Shown here: positions 23,994 through 35,028 of the stretch, piece after piece
How the letters are laid out: each line of letters starts with the position of its first letter
Numbering within the stretch: the stretch's first letter is position 1
From: Diospyros lotus
Taxonomy: Eukaryota > Streptophyta > Magnoliopsida > Ericales > Ebenaceae
Assembly (NCBI RefSeq): GCF_014633365.1
Contig: NC_068343.1
Coordinates: forward strand, 27,869,307 to 27,933,306
Length of the DNA: 64,000 nt
Direction: 5' to 3'
Notes under the pieces: model-generated
Told to the model about the DNA's origin: nothing
Databases searched by the model: none
What the model saw: the letters and a program-made list of their open reading frames with translations, nothing else
Translations under genes and position numbers: made by a program

Positions 23994-25160
23994 TCATCTT
24001 CGGCTCAAAGCATCTGCCACCACATTTGCCTTCCCAAGATGAAATAAGATCTCACAATCGAAATCCTTAAAGAATTCAATCCACCGACGTTGTCTCATAT
24101 TTAACTCTTTTTGGGAGAACAGATACTTGAGACTCTTATGATCTGTATAAATTTCTATCTTCTCACCATATAGATAATGTCTCCATACCTTCAAAGCAAA
24201 AACAACAGCCGCTAATTCTAAATCATGAGTGGGGTAATTTACCTCATGTTTCTTCAGTTGTCTAGAAGCGTAAGCGATCACATGGCCTTCTTGCATCAAT
24301 ACACACCCTAGGCCCATATATGATGCATCACTGAAGATAATAAACTTTTCCCCACTTTTAGGAATAGCCAACACAGGAGTGGTAGTTAACTTCCTCTTCA
24401 ACTCTTGAAATGCAGTCTCGCAATCGTCAGTCCAATCAAATCGGGCATCCTTATGAGTTAACTTTGTCATAGGAGAAGATAATCTAGCAAAACCCTTGAT
24501 GAACCTCCTGTAATAGCTGGCCAATCCCAAGAAACTCCGAATTTCAGTCACGATAGTAGGCCTGGGCCAATCCATAACAGCTCTAATCTTCTCAGGATCC
24601 ACTGCTATACCATCTCCTGAAACGATATGACCTAAGAATCCTATCTGATGGAGCCAAAATTCACATTTGCTAAACTTTGCAAACAACTGCTCCTCTCTAA
24701 GCTTTTGCAACACCATAAAGAGATGTACAGCATGATCCTCAGGACTGGGAGAATACACCAAGATGTCGTCTATAAAAACAATCACCAACCGATCTAGGTA
24801 CTCTTGAAATACCCGATTCATCAAGTTCATAAACACTGCGGGGGCGTTCATCAAACCGAATGGCATCACAACAAATTCATAATGACCATAGCGGGTCCGA
24901 AATGCTGTCTTCTGTATGTCCTCATCCCTGACTCTCACCTGGTGATACCCCGATCTCAAATCAATCTTGGAGAAAACCCTTGCTCCACGTAACTGGTCAA
25001 GCAAATCATCAACTCTGGGGAGGGGATATTTATTTTTCACTGTTACCTGATTCAACTGGCGATAATCTATACACAGTCTTAAAGATCCATCTTTCTTCCT
25101 CATAAATAAGACTGGGGCACCCCATGGTGAAGTATTAGGGCGGATAAATCCCTTCTCCAT
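23994..25160 (-). CDS. G2 reverse transcriptase-RNase H
   Basis: 388 codons between two in-frame stops, so it is a slice of the polyprotein, not a separate gene. [51 protein letters not shown] and the catalytic FIDD (residues 129-132), then [16 protein letters not shown]. RNase [38 protein letters not shown] and [22 protein letters not shown]. It ends ADALSRR-TGA (23994-23996) in the linker before integrase. All key catalytic residues seem kept. It would copy element RNA into DNA in cytoplasmic particles. Confidence 0.95.
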   Translation of the reverse strand: MEKGFIRPNTSPWGAPVLFMRKKDGSLRLCIDYRQLNQVTVKNKYPLPRVDDLLDQLRGARVFSKIDLRSGYHQVRVRDEDIQKTAFRTRYGHYEFVVMPFGLMNAPAVFMNLMNRVFQEYLDRLVIVFIDDILVYSPSPEDHAVHLFMVLQKLREEQLFAKFSKCEFWLHQIGFLGHIVSGDGIAVDPEKIRAVMDWPRPTIVTEIRSFLGLASYYRRFIKGFARLSSPMTKLTHKDARFDWTDDCETAFQELKRKLTTTPVLAIPKSGEKFIIFSDASYMGLGCVLMQEGHVIAYASRQLKKHEVNYPTHDLELAAVVFALKVWRHYLYGEKIEIYTDHKSLKYLFSQKELNMRQRRWIEFFKDFDCEILFHLGKANVVADALSRR

Positions 25161-25166
25161 TAACTC

Positions 25167-27092
25167 CTACAATTGGGCCTTCAATTCTTTCAGTTCATTA
25201 GGCGTCATCCGATACGGAGTCTTGGAAATAGGTTGGGTACCTGGCATCAATTCCACTGAAAACTCTACTTCCCTACGAGGTGGTAAACCTGGAAGTTCAT
25301 CTGGAAATACATCAAGAAAATCGCATACAACCGGTACCTCTGTCAGTGGTGTACTGCTCCTGCCTTCAGTCATCACAAATGCCAAATAAGCTTCACAACC
25401 CTGACGCATTAACTTCTCAACCTTCATAACTGAAATCATGGGAGTCACTAACATGGGCTGGACGCCTCTATACACAAGGACAGGCTGTAAGGGAGGCTCA
25501 ACATGAATGATCTTTTGATGGCAATCAACTTTAGCATAATGATTCGACAACCAATCCATCCCCAAGATAAGGTCGAAGTCTCTAAGATCCAAAATCACCA
25601 AGTCTCCTGGTAATTTCCTACCATGGACTTCAATTTCACAGTTAAAAAGTACCTCTCTACCCCATAACTGATTACCTCCCGGAGTGGACACAATCAAATG
25701 GAAAGGCAACACAATCCGTGGATCAGGTACATAACTCGCAGCATGCAATGCAATAAAGGAATGCCAGGATCCTGTGTCAAAAAGAGCACGCACATCATGA
25801 TTATATAATGAAAGAATACCTTGGATGGTATTAGTCCCCTTCTCCGCTTCAGCTGCTGTGAGAGCAAACACTCGGCCCTGTACCTGAGGACTCTCCACAG
25901 CAATGGAATGCTGAGTAACCGGTGAAGATCCTCGTGGGCCTGCTCCTGAAGCTCTGGAAGCTGTTGGCCTGTGACTACCCCTCTGACTCAGCCCTCCTGA
26001 TCTCTGGCCTCGGCCTGGCATCGCTCTAGAACAAGTATTTGCCATGTGCCCCTGATGCCCACATCTATAACAAATCACCTCGGGGGTAGATGAGACCTCC
26101 AAGCTACGTGGACAATCCCTGCGTACATGCCCTGCCTGGCCACACAGATAGCAAACCAATTGCCCGAAGAGACAAGGCCCCCGGTGTTTCTTCCCACAAT
26201 GAGTACAGGATGGAAGCTTCATAGTCTCACTACTTGAACCAACTTCCCCTCTCCTCTTCTTGCCACTGGTAGATCCCTGGGAAGCTTTGGATCCTCTGAA
26301 CAAGGCCTGGGCTGCTCTCCACTCCCCACGATCATGCTCAATAGCATAAGCCCTCTGCACCACTGTGGGGTAATCTGTAACTCTCACACCACCATATGCG
26401 TGTCGGATCTCGGGGCGCAACCCTCGCTGGAACTTAAAAGCCTTCTTCTCCTCGGTAGAAATCAAATCAGGGGCATACCTGGCTAAGGCTATAAACTCAG
26501 CTTCATATTGGGCCACTGTCTTGCTGCCCTGCACCAACTCTATAAATTCATACACTTTCTGCTCTTTATACCATGCTGGGCAATAAGCTTCATTAAATGC
26601 ATTTTGAAATTCTGCCCAGGTAGGATCCCTAGGCCCATACCTCTGACGGACTGTCTCCCACCACCTTTCTACATCATCCCTAAGGAGGAATGTGCCCAAC
26701 TGCACCTTTTGGGCATCTGTACAACCCATAGAGCGAAGGTGCTTTTCTATGGAAAGCATCCAGTTCTCCGCCACTGCTACATCCGTCCCTCCAGTAAATT
26801 CTGGTGGTCGAAGCGCCATGAAGTTCTTCAACAGTTGACCCCCATCACTGCTTCCCGCCCCCTGTACTCCAAGATTTACCACGGGTTCCTCCACTTCTCT
26901 GCGCTCTTGTCTAGGCTGATTATCCGCCAATCTATTAATAGCTTGCAAAATCCCCGCTAGAGTGCCATGCATCGCAGCCATCCCCTGACGTAAATCACTA
27001 CTAGAACCTTCTGAAGCCTCAGATGCTGCATCAGGGATAGCTGCAGCTCGTCCTTGTCCTCGAGTCCGTGGTCGTCCTCGGTGAGCACTCAT
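25167..27092 (-). CDS. G2 gag and protease
   Basis: 641 codons from an ATG about 150 bases after the PBS. Gag capsid (about residues 90-260: LRPPEFTGG...WMLSIEKHLRSM...VERWW...FNEAYCP..YKEQK), a CTHCGKKHRGPC finger (296-307), and CCHC knuckles CYLCGQAGHVRRDC (314-327) and CYRCGHQGHMANTC (341-354). The protease has DTGSWHSF (catalytic Asp 439) and ILGMDWL. The frame continues into RT (LKAQL-TAG-ELMEKGF), so the stop at 25167-25169 is a lesion. In the family one polyprotein is cleaved into capsid, nucleocapsid and enzymes. Confidence 0.93.
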   Translation of the reverse strand: MSAHRGRPRTRGQGRAAAIPDAASEASEGSSSDLRQGMAAMHGTLAGILQAINRLADNQPRQERREVEEPVVNLGVQGAGSSDGGQLLKNFMALRPPEFTGGTDVAVAENWMLSIEKHLRSMGCTDAQKVQLGTFLLRDDVERWWETVRQRYGPRDPTWAEFQNAFNEAYCPAWYKEQKVYEFIELVQGSKTVAQYEAEFIALARYAPDLISTEEKKAFKFQRGLRPEIRHAYGGVRVTDYPTVVQRAYAIEHDRGEWRAAQALFRGSKASQGSTSGKKRRGEVGSSSETMKLPSCTHCGKKHRGPCLFGQLVCYLCGQAGHVRRDCPRSLEVSSTPEVICYRCGHQGHMANTCSRAMPGRGQRSGGLSQRGSHRPTASRASGAGPRGSSPVTQHSIAVESPQVQGRVFALTAAEAEKGTNTIQGILSLYNHDVRALFDTGSWHSFIALHAASYVPDPRIVLPFHLIVSTPGGNQLWGREVLFNCEIEVHGRKLPGDLVILDLRDFDLILGMDWLSNHYAKVDCHQKIIHVEPPLQPVLVYRGVQPMLVTPMISVMKVEKLMRQGCEAYLAFVMTEGRSSTPLTEVPVVCDFLDVFPDELPGLPPRREVEFSVELMPGTQPISKTPYRMTPNELKELKAQL

Positions 27093-27222
27093 ATCCCTGA
27101 AGACACATTGAAGTTAGGATCCAATTTGCAATTATTAAACTTTACCAAAAACGCATAACAAAGACTGACGCACACTCCTAACTCTACCCGACATCCTATG
27201 TGCGCGGGGTCATCTCTCGACT

Positions 27223-27238
27223 GCTCTGATACCAACTT
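27223..27238 (-). promoter_or_regulatory. G2 primer-binding site (initiator tRNA-Met)
   Basis: On the minus strand TTGGTATCAGAGC lies directly after the 5' LTR end (TGTTACA), complementary to the 3' end of plant initiator tRNA-Met. It starts minus-strand DNA synthesis and confirms orientation. Confidence 0.92.
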
Positions 27239-29612
27239 TGTAACACCCCCTCCCCCAAGTTAACCCATTTCAAGGCAACCTGGAAGAATGGGTGCTAGAG
27301 AACATGGACAAAACAACACTTAGCCACAAGCATGCATACACCTGCCATCATCAAACTCAAACCCAAGATAAATACTTCCAAGGATTACAGCATGACTTTT
27401 CTTTAAGTTACATTACACACAAAATAAAGTCTACACATCTACCAACACAACTTCCCAAGACCCTTTAAATCAAGAGGGGACCCGCACGCGCACATGTCTA
27501 CCCATCCTTCTTGCTTGACTCCCCACTTGCTACCTCTTTACCTTTACCTGGAATGGAGGAGAGTACAACGTGAGCTATAAAGCTCAACAAGCATAAGAAA
27601 TAAGAAGGAAGAGCATGGCAGATAATAATAGGATACAGGTGTGGTGAACATACATATTGACAGAAATGACAGGTGATAACTCAAGAGTTACACACCCACC
27701 CGTAATGATAATGTCATGCATAACACGCATATAAGTCTGTTAACATATAAATGGCCAATGGCCTCATATAGCAAAAAAAATGCAACATAATATGTACCAG
27801 TCTGTAGCTGAGTCCGGTGACCATAGGTCATATCTGATACACTTGGCTATAGCCATACGTACATATATATAAATACATATATAATCTCACCCATGGTCGT
27901 CACCACTGGGCGCGCCCCTCAGTCGTCACCGCATGAGCGTAACCCTAGTCAGGCTAATGCCTACTGGTTTTGGGGGATATATCCCGGCGGTACACAACCG
28001 CAGCGCGCATAATCATCTCTGTCCATGCCTTTTCCAATGCACATGCAACACATAAAGTGGCCACATACAAATTGCACGTGCTAGAAATAAAAACTGATGT
28101 TCGTGCACACTCATGAGATGTTATGCAGGAAGTCAAACCAAGACATGCTCATGATGCACAATTACCATTCTTTCAGAACATGCCATGACAGTACAGATAT
28201 AAGTAATCTAAAGTTATTCTCTGTTCAAAACATGTTCAACACGGCTAGCCAATAACACTGAGTCACAGATTTCTTGTTTAAGCTCAAGTTCACAGTGAGA
28301 TATATAAAGTAGGGCATGGAGAAGAAGCAAGTTTACCATGCAGATTTCCACTTAAAACTCCATTCCTTAGGATTTGTGGGGAGAAACAAGCCCCACATGG
28401 CTGTTAGAAACTTTCCCCCAACTTAAAAACCCTAACCCCAATCAAGCTCTTAAAACACGTAACCAGCCCATACCGCAATAAAATCCAAGAGAAAAGAGGA
28501 AGGAAGAGAGAACTTGTCTTTTACTTCACCGATCAACCACTAAGAACTCTTTGGATGGCAAGATCTGACTTGCTGTGAAAAGAAAAATGAGGGTTTGGAG
28601 AAGAACAGAGAACTTACGAGAAAGAGGAAAAGAGTGTTCTGTTCTAGTGAGATTTTTCTCACAATTTCTCTTTTTATATTATCTTTATAAATCATTTTTA
28701 TCCATTTAATTATTTCCCAAATTCTCTATATATTTATTATATTTTTTTGATATTTTAGTTCTAGAATTTTCTGTGTGTTTCCAGAATTAATGAGGTATCG
28801 GGCGATATATATATATATATATATATTTATGAATCGCTGAGGGAGGCATTCGAATATAATTTAAGGCATTCGAATGATATTTACATATATATGAAGCTAT
28901 TTGAAAGTCATTCGGATGATCTAGCATGTATTCGAATGAGTTAGAGAAAGATTTCAAGTTATGTGAGTGACATTCGAATGAGGCCGGGGAACATTCGGAT
29001 GAATTTTAAATAGTAACTTGAATTACTAAAGGAATTTGAGGCTCATTCGAATGCAACAGTGATTTGATTCGGATGAATTTTGCAATTTTCGCTGGACTCA
29101 TTCGAATATAAAGGCTCAACTGGATTCTGGACAGCTTTGATACCCTTTTGAATTTTGAGCATAACTATCTCATCCGAACTCCGATTGAGGTGATTCAAGA
29201 TTCTATAGAACGAAAAGCGAAAGATATACAACTTTCATGTTTTAAGTTTTGGAATATTCGGACTAGAACATAGTCAAAATTGGGTTACAATGAACAAATA
29301 CCACCCAGCAAAACAAACCATTCGAATGGATCACTTCCCATTCAAATGACTCACACCCCATTCGAATGGGGTTACTCTCATTCGAATGATACTTCCACCA
29401 TTTGAATATCTAGCCTCCCAAAGCCCCACACATTCGGATACCTCTTCATAAACCCTCCCAACTCTTAACCACTCATCCTAAACTTTCCAAAACACATACA
29501 TACACACTCACACTGCACCAAAACCCAATTTCAACGAATAATTCTACCCACACATCATAAGATTATACCGTGATATTCATTGATATCAACACCCTATCTT
29601 CGGGTCGTTACA
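27239..29612 (-). repeat. G2 5' LTR (right)
   Basis: Same layout as the left LTR, including the CATTCGAATG-rich U3 at about 28840-29420. Differences are scattered substitutions, a longer AT run near 28806-28826, and loss of about 20 bases near 29100. On the plus strand its end (CGTTACA at 29612) abuts Cassandra internal sequence. Confidence 0.9.
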
Positions 29613-30371
29613 AATCGTGTAGGCACCTTAGGGGAATCCCACATCGGCCATGCATCCGGGGGAGATCTAGGACCGGTTGTAAGGTCGCATGACGAGGACG
29701 TCATGTGCTCAAGGGGGGGGGGGGGAGAATGTAATACCCCGAGAGCCCAGAGAAGTTAGTATATATCGAGGATAGTGTAAGGAAGGAAACAACACCAGTT
29801 GGATACCTTTTGAGCTGAATGTTGGCAAAGAACTCCCAAGTTAAGCGTGCTTGATCTGGGGTAATCCAGGGATGGGTGACCCCCTGGGAAGTTCGTGTAG
29901 GCCCATCAGGGTAAGTTGTTCTGGTTCTTCCTATCGCTCGAACGGGATGTTACAAATGGTATCAGAGCTGACCCCCAAGCCTCTGAGCGCGGTGGTGGGG
30001 CAAACCTCAGCGAGGACGCTGAGTCCCCGAGGGGGGGTGCGTGTAGGCACCTTAGGCGAATCCCACATCGGCCATGCATCGGGGTAGATCTGGGACCGGT
30101 TGTAAGGTCGCATGACGAGGACTTCATGTGCTCAAGGGGGGGAGAATGTAATACCCCGAGAGCCCAGAGAAGTTAGTATATATCGAGGATAGTGTAAGGA
30201 AGGAAACAACACCAGCTGGATACCTTTTGGGCTGAATGTTGGCAAAGAACTCCCAAGTTAAGCGTGCTTGATCTGGGGTAATCCAGGGATGTGTGACCCC
30301 CTGGGAAGTTCGTGTAGGCCCATCAGGGTAAGTTGTTCCGATTCTTCCTATCCCTCGATCGAGATGTTACA
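29613..30371 (+). mobile_element. Cassandra-type TRIM with 5S-like LTRs (copy 1, tandem remnant)
   Basis: Order: partial internal region (29613-29729), LTR (29730-29954), PBS AATGGTATCAGAGCT, internal region (29955-30146) ending in an AGGGGGGGAGAA PPT, LTR (30147-30371). Both 225-bp LTRs start TGTAATACCCC and end GATGTTACA. Each carries a 5S rRNA-like part: AAGTTAAGCGTGCTTG (A box) and GGATGGGTGACC/CTGGGAAGTTCG (C box), e.g. 29831-29899. This is the defining trait of Cassandra elements. Non-coding; propagated by other elements' enzymes. The right flank is AAAAA, matching the AAAAA left of G2. Confidence 0.9.
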
Positions 30372-30387
30372 AAAAAATTGTAATGTT

Positions 30388-30608
30388 TAACCTAAGGCAT
30401 TCGAATGAGGCTTGAGCCATTCAAATGTGTTGGATGCTTGGCCCCATTTGGATGAGGCATGATGCATTCGGATGGAAAAGCCACACATTCGGATGTCACT
30501 AGCATGGGTTTCTCACCCTTTATGTCTAACATTCGAATGGGGCATGGAGCACATTCGGATGTCACTCTCATGTTTTCTCCTCTTTTCCCTCATGCATTTG
30601 GATGTGAG
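30388..30608. repeat. Cluster of CATTCGAATG-like decamers outside G2
   Basis: About eight copies of CATTCGAATG, CATTCGGATG, CATTCAAATG and CATTTGGATG at 15-40 base spacing, in Helitron-derived sequence. It resembles the U3 of G2 in motif but not in the sequence between motifs. Confidence 0.8.
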
Positions 30609-30626
30609 CTCTATAACATTTGATAT

Positions 30627-30659
30627 AATGATATCAAAGCATAAAGCTTTGATATCATT
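30627..30659. other. Perfect 14-bp hairpin
   Basis: AATGATATCAAAGC, loop ATAAA, GCTTTGATATCATT. Lies in AT-rich Helitron sequence. Role unknown. Confidence 0.85.
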
Positions 30660-31400
30660 ATTAAAGATGCAAATATTCAAAAAGAATTCATTTATTTGTA
30701 TTATTATAATAATTTTTTTAATTAAAATAATATAAAAATCAAAGAGTTCCCAATAACACATAGTCAGAGAACCCAAGGTTCAGGAACACAAGAGTTTCCG
30801 ACCACTCACGGTCAAGAACCTAAGGCTTCCCCGACCATACGCAATTGGGGAACCCAAGGTTCGTCGACCCCGAACCAAGGTTCCCTCGTTGATATCAGTA
30901 ACATTAATTGATGTGTAATTTAATTTTAATTTCTTTTGGATTGTAGAGTATTGGCTGTTGTGCATTATTTGATATTTATTTTTTTTTATATTTAATTTGT
31001 TTAAAATTTTAGAATACAAGCTGGTATGTATTGTTTGATATTTAATTTTTAATTTAATTTGTTCAGATTGTAAAGCACTTACTGATGTGTTTTATTATAT
31101 AGATTTAGTATTTTTTTTTCTTTTTATTATAAAACGTTAACAAGTATACAATAATTTTTATTTTTATTTTTTGTTCAGTGTTTACAATTTTTTTTTACTT
31201 GCTCTTATATTTTGATTTGTAATATTGGTGAACATTATAAATCTTATATGTTTCTTTTTTATTTGAGTTTTGTAGAGCGTTTAATACAAATAAAATTGTT
31301 ATAAGTTCTTCACAAATTTTATCATAATACATATAAATTATAATTATATTTTAATTTTAATAATATTTATATCATACCTTTAGGCATGGACATACGCTAG

Positions 31401-31589
31401 TATATATATATGCAAGAGTTGCACAGTAGGGGGGGTGGCCCCATTTGCAATTTTTTGTAATCTGAATAAGGGGGCACAGTGTTGGTTTTCTCGGGACAGC
31501 ATAGTAAGAGTGCTAGAAGGAGATTGTGCACAGGGAAGAAGATGAACAGTGTGCTAGGAGGAGGCTGTGCGTTGGACAGTGAGGGGATG
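31401..31589 (+). repeat. AthA 5' LTR, second part
   Basis: Resumes after the Helitron with GCAAGAGTTGCACAGTAG... and matches 44940-45119 of the 3' LTR. Ends at the insertion at 31590. Confidence 0.85.
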
Positions 31590-32339
31590 TGATAAGAATC
31601 ATAGAGGGCTGACTAACAATGACGCAATCGGATTAGTCAATCCAATCAACCGTATCGAAATTGGACGACTACTAATTCCTCTTTAACAAGGATTCTTGTT
31701 TAAGAAGATATTTACTTATTTCTTATATAATTTAGGATTGAGTTAGTTTTATTATTCCAACTTATAGTTGGATTTGGATTAGGTTAGTTTTATTAGTCCA
31801 ACTTGTAGTTGGATTGAGTTACTTTTGTTATTCCTACTTCTATTTGGAGTGGGCTAAATAAAACCCATTAAATTTAGAATTTAGTTTATGACTAAGTTTT
31901 GGATTTTTATTAGTTTTGAAGTATAATTAGGTTATTTTTGTCTATTTAAAGGCTTTTCCATTGTGAAAAAAGGGGAGAAGAAGATTATGAATTGAATTGG
32001 AGAGATTTCTCTTTTCTATCTTGTTCTTTAATGAACAAAGTTTCGAACTTATCAAATGAGTGATTTCTTTGTGGCGTTCAAATCCTGGACTTATCAAAGA
32101 TCTGGGCAATCTTTCTAGCGTTTAGCAACACAATTCTTGGTTCTTGTTTTCGCACATCAACGGGTCTAGATTTTAATATAGTCTAGGTTCTTGGTTCGTG
32201 AATCAACAAGTCGAGAATTTTTTGTCTTATATCCGATTTTGGCTTTTCTGGGGTTCGTTTCATTCTTGTGTGGATTCCTTTGGTTTTGTTTCATCGCAGG
32301 TTCACATCAGTTAGTATCGGAGTTCCGGAGTGCGTATCA
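31590..32339 (+). mobile_element. LTR/TRIM insertion: one LTR plus primer-binding site
   Basis: A 720-bp LTR (31590-32309) starting TGATAAGAATC and ending TTCACATCA, followed by a PBS-like GTTAGTATCGGAG and about 17 more bases to GTATCA. Flanks are GGATG (31585-31589) and AGATG (32340-32344), a TSD with one mismatch. The LTR is the same family as those at 60961-63228. The second LTR and most of the internal region are absent. Confidence 0.75.
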
Positions 32340-33338
32340 AGATGGACAATGAGAGAACAACACAGTGAAGGAAAGGTGTGCTGGAGAAGAAACGAAACCA
32401 GGCTGTGAGTGATATGTATATATATGCATGCGCACAGTGCTTGGATTTAACGCAGAGTATCTCTTCCAGTTCATTTAATTTTTGTTCTTTAATTTATGTT
32501 ATTATTTTTTTTAATTTTTGTTAATTTTTTGTGTTGTTCATTTAAATTTAGTTCGTTTACATTCTAGCAAGATTTAGTTTCTATTTATATTTCAGTTCTT
32601 ATCATTTAAATTCCAGTATGATTATTTTTCAGCATTTAAATTAAGTAGTTTATTTTTTGTAATTTAAATACTGTTTTTTAATTTCTATAATTTAATTTTA
32701 ACAACTTTAATTTCAACAATTTTAATTCCTATTATTTAAATTCAGTAATTTACATTTCTGTCATTTAAATTCCTGTTAGTTAATTTTTTTAAATGAAGAT
32801 GTGTGGCTAATAATTCTCGGGCCAAGGTGAGGACAGTGTCCAAAGTCAAAATTTTTCGAGTTAACTGAACTTCATTAAAAGTTGAGGCATTTAAATTAAT
32901 TTTTAGATTCTTGCCAAAACACTTGAATTTGGATTGAGATATATGTCTAATCCGGAACCCTCATGCCATGTACGTGGGTTGTCCAACCTGAAAATATCAT
33001 CATTCATCCCCAAGCTTAAGTATATTATATCTATTTCGGTTTATAATGGTTGCTTAAGTTAGAGTCGGCATGCCATGTATGTCGATTATTAGAATTAGAA
33101 CCATTATCATCCCGAAATATAATCAATAGCAAAGATCTTAAAATTAATTTAACCCGATGATACCATGTTTTGTGATTCTTGGAAAATATTTGGATTGACA
33201 CTGAAATTGTCTTGACCCAAGATATTTTGTTGTCAGTACCAATTTAATTGGGTTTTTCAAAATTGATTAATCAGTCTGTTTGCCCACACTTTAAATTAAT
33301 TTTTGCACTCTTATTTTATTTCTATCAATAAGCGAATT
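32340..33338 (+). repeat. AthA 5' LTR, third part
   Basis: Continues GATGGACAATGAG..., parallel to 45120-45901 of the 3' LTR, with repeated 'ATTTAAATTC' words near 32560-32790. It ends at GAATT (33334-33338), the TSD of the Cassandra chain; the LTR resumes at 38304. Confidence 0.82.
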
Positions 33339-33684
33339 TGTATTATTGCAAGAGACCAAAGAAGGGTAGTATATATCGAGGATAAGCAAGGATGAAAATA
33401 ATACCAGCTAGACACCTTTTGGACTAAATGTAGGCAAATAACTCCTGAGTTAAGAGTGCTTGAGCTTAGGAGCTCAAGAATTGGTGATCCCTAGGAAGTT
33501 CGCGTAGACCTATCAAGGTAAGTTGTTCTGGTCCTTCCTATCGCTCGATGCGAGATGTTACGGGTGGTATCAGAGCCAACCCTTGGTAAAGGCGGTCCGA
33601 TGAGGGCGGGGCGCCAAGGCCTGTACAAGGAGCGGCTTTTGGCAGACTTCTAAGATGGCAGCCTCCAAAGGGGAGAAGATTGTA

Positions 33685-35028
33685 AAGATCTGGAAAAATA
33701 ATAATAATAATAATAAAATAAATAATCGAAAAATATATATAAATAAAAATAAAATATAAGAAGAAAAGGGGGAAGCGTGCGGGCAACCCTTCCCCAGAAA
33801 TCGTCTGTCACACACACACACACACACACACTCTCACTCTCTCTCTCTCTCTCTCTCTCTCACCCTCTCTCAGATTTTTATCGATTTCTCGCGATTCGGC
33901 CGGCTGATCTTTCAACCAACTTCATTTTCACGTTAAAGTGCCCCCGATCTATAAGGAGATAAGTGTTTTGGTATGGTTTTTGTTGGTTTTCTCCAGTGTT
34001 TCGTGAGATTTATGTGTATAGGCGCAGTTGGATTTTTGGCCGGATGTTTAAACTCAGATCTACGGAGATCTGACCGTTGGATGTGGTTGGTTTTGGGGTA
34101 TGTTGGTCGGAATGGTCAAGGGTGTCGGATGGCGGTCTTAGATCGCCGGCCATTGTAGCCAACGACGAGGAGCAGCGAGTCTCTATTTGTGGCCGAAAAT
34201 TAAACCTTAGATCTATGAAAATCTAGCCGTTCGATCTTAGTCATTTTTGGGTATGTTAGCCGCCTTGATGTAGCACATCTCTTGGTAGCCTTCGATCGTC
34301 GAAAAAGTTACTAGCAACCAACGAACGACGATGGCCAGAATGCGTCCTTATGTTGGCCGAAAATTAATTTCTAGATCTGCTAAGATCTAACCGTTCGATG
34401 GCTCTCATTTTGAGATATGTTGATGTTCGTGGCAAGGGCTTCGATTCAGTATGTTGGTTGGCCATAGTTATCTGGCCAACGGTGATCGCCGGCGGTAACA
34501 TAATGTGGGAAAGAAAGAAGAGAAAAAAAAAGAAGAGAAGAAGAAAAAAAAGAGAGAAAAGAAAATAAGGCTTTCAGGGTTTGGGTCAGTAAGGTTTTGG
34601 CCTAAGATGGGGGGGCCCGATTGGGTTATAGGATAGCCCAATGTGTTCGGTATGGTTTGACCCAGTTGTGGCAGCCCTTGGGCTGGCCCACTCGACTTGT
34701 TTTCCCTTCTTGTCACTTATCCGCGAACCTAGGATAACTTGGTTAGGTTGGTCTTACTTAGGATATTGACGTTAGTCTAATTTGGGTTCTCTTTAGGTCT
34801 CTTGGAATTGGCAATGTGACTGGCGAGTCACTTTGTTGATTAGAGTTCTAAGGACGAAGCCCTATTAGATGATTCAAGACCGAGCAAGACTAACCCCGAG
34901 TGTGTTCTAGACTAGCCTATGATGATGACTTGGGTTTACCCCAAATCTTGATTTCTAATGGATTCATTTTATTATGAGGCTAGCACATTGTAAATCTCTT
35001 TTTTAAGCCATCTATTAAATTGCTTGTA
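33685..35028 (+). repeat. LTR-like sequence with a triplicated ~160-bp unit
   Basis: Starts TGTAAAGATCTGG beside a PPT-like AGGGGAGAAGAT. Contains (AAT)n, (CA)n and (CT)n runs (33699-33870), three imperfect copies of a unit marked by GGCC(GA/GG)..AGATCT..CCGTT(C/G)GAT (about 34038, 34192 and 34356), and a purine-rich tract (34505-34570). No coding domain. Probably part of a further LTR. Confidence 0.6.

Larger units (their letters stand above)
19882..29612 (-). mobile_element. G2: nearly complete Ty3 chromovirus, 9.7 kb
   Basis: Two long LTRs (19882-22268 and 27239-29612) flank a 5-kb internal region with PBS, gag-protease, RT-RNase H, integrase with chromodomain, and PPT, all on the minus strand. 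The LTRs look well over 95% alike by eye, so the insertion is fairly young. Coding is broken by three in-frame stops and one frameshift. Long LTRs and a C-terminal chromodomain suggest the Tekay/Del group. The expected 5-bp TSD is missing: AAAAA on the left, AATCG on the right. Confidence 0.92.
18392..31400 (+). mobile_element. Helitron (non-autonomous), expanded by nested elements
   Basis: Left end TCTATATAATAAGG preceded by A. Right end ...CATACGCTAG followed by T, with a hairpin at 31372-31389 (7-bp stem, one mismatch and one G-T pair, loop TTTA) 7 nt before CTAG. These are the diagnostic Helitron ends (5' TC, 3' hairpin plus CTRR, insertion between A and T). The flanking DNA joins into one AthA LTR. 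Own sequence is 18392-19881 plus 30377-31400, about 2.5 kb. No Rep/helicase is present. Confidence 0.8.

Noticed and set aside
29831..29899. 5S rRNA gene
   Set aside because: Only the promoter half resembles 5S rRNA, and it lies within a TG...CA LTR next to PBS and PPT, as in Cassandra.
17760..33338. Two or three separate Athila LTR fragments
   Set aside because: The pieces are consecutive parts of one LTR when aligned to 42291-45901, with the breaks explained by Helitron and TRIM ends.
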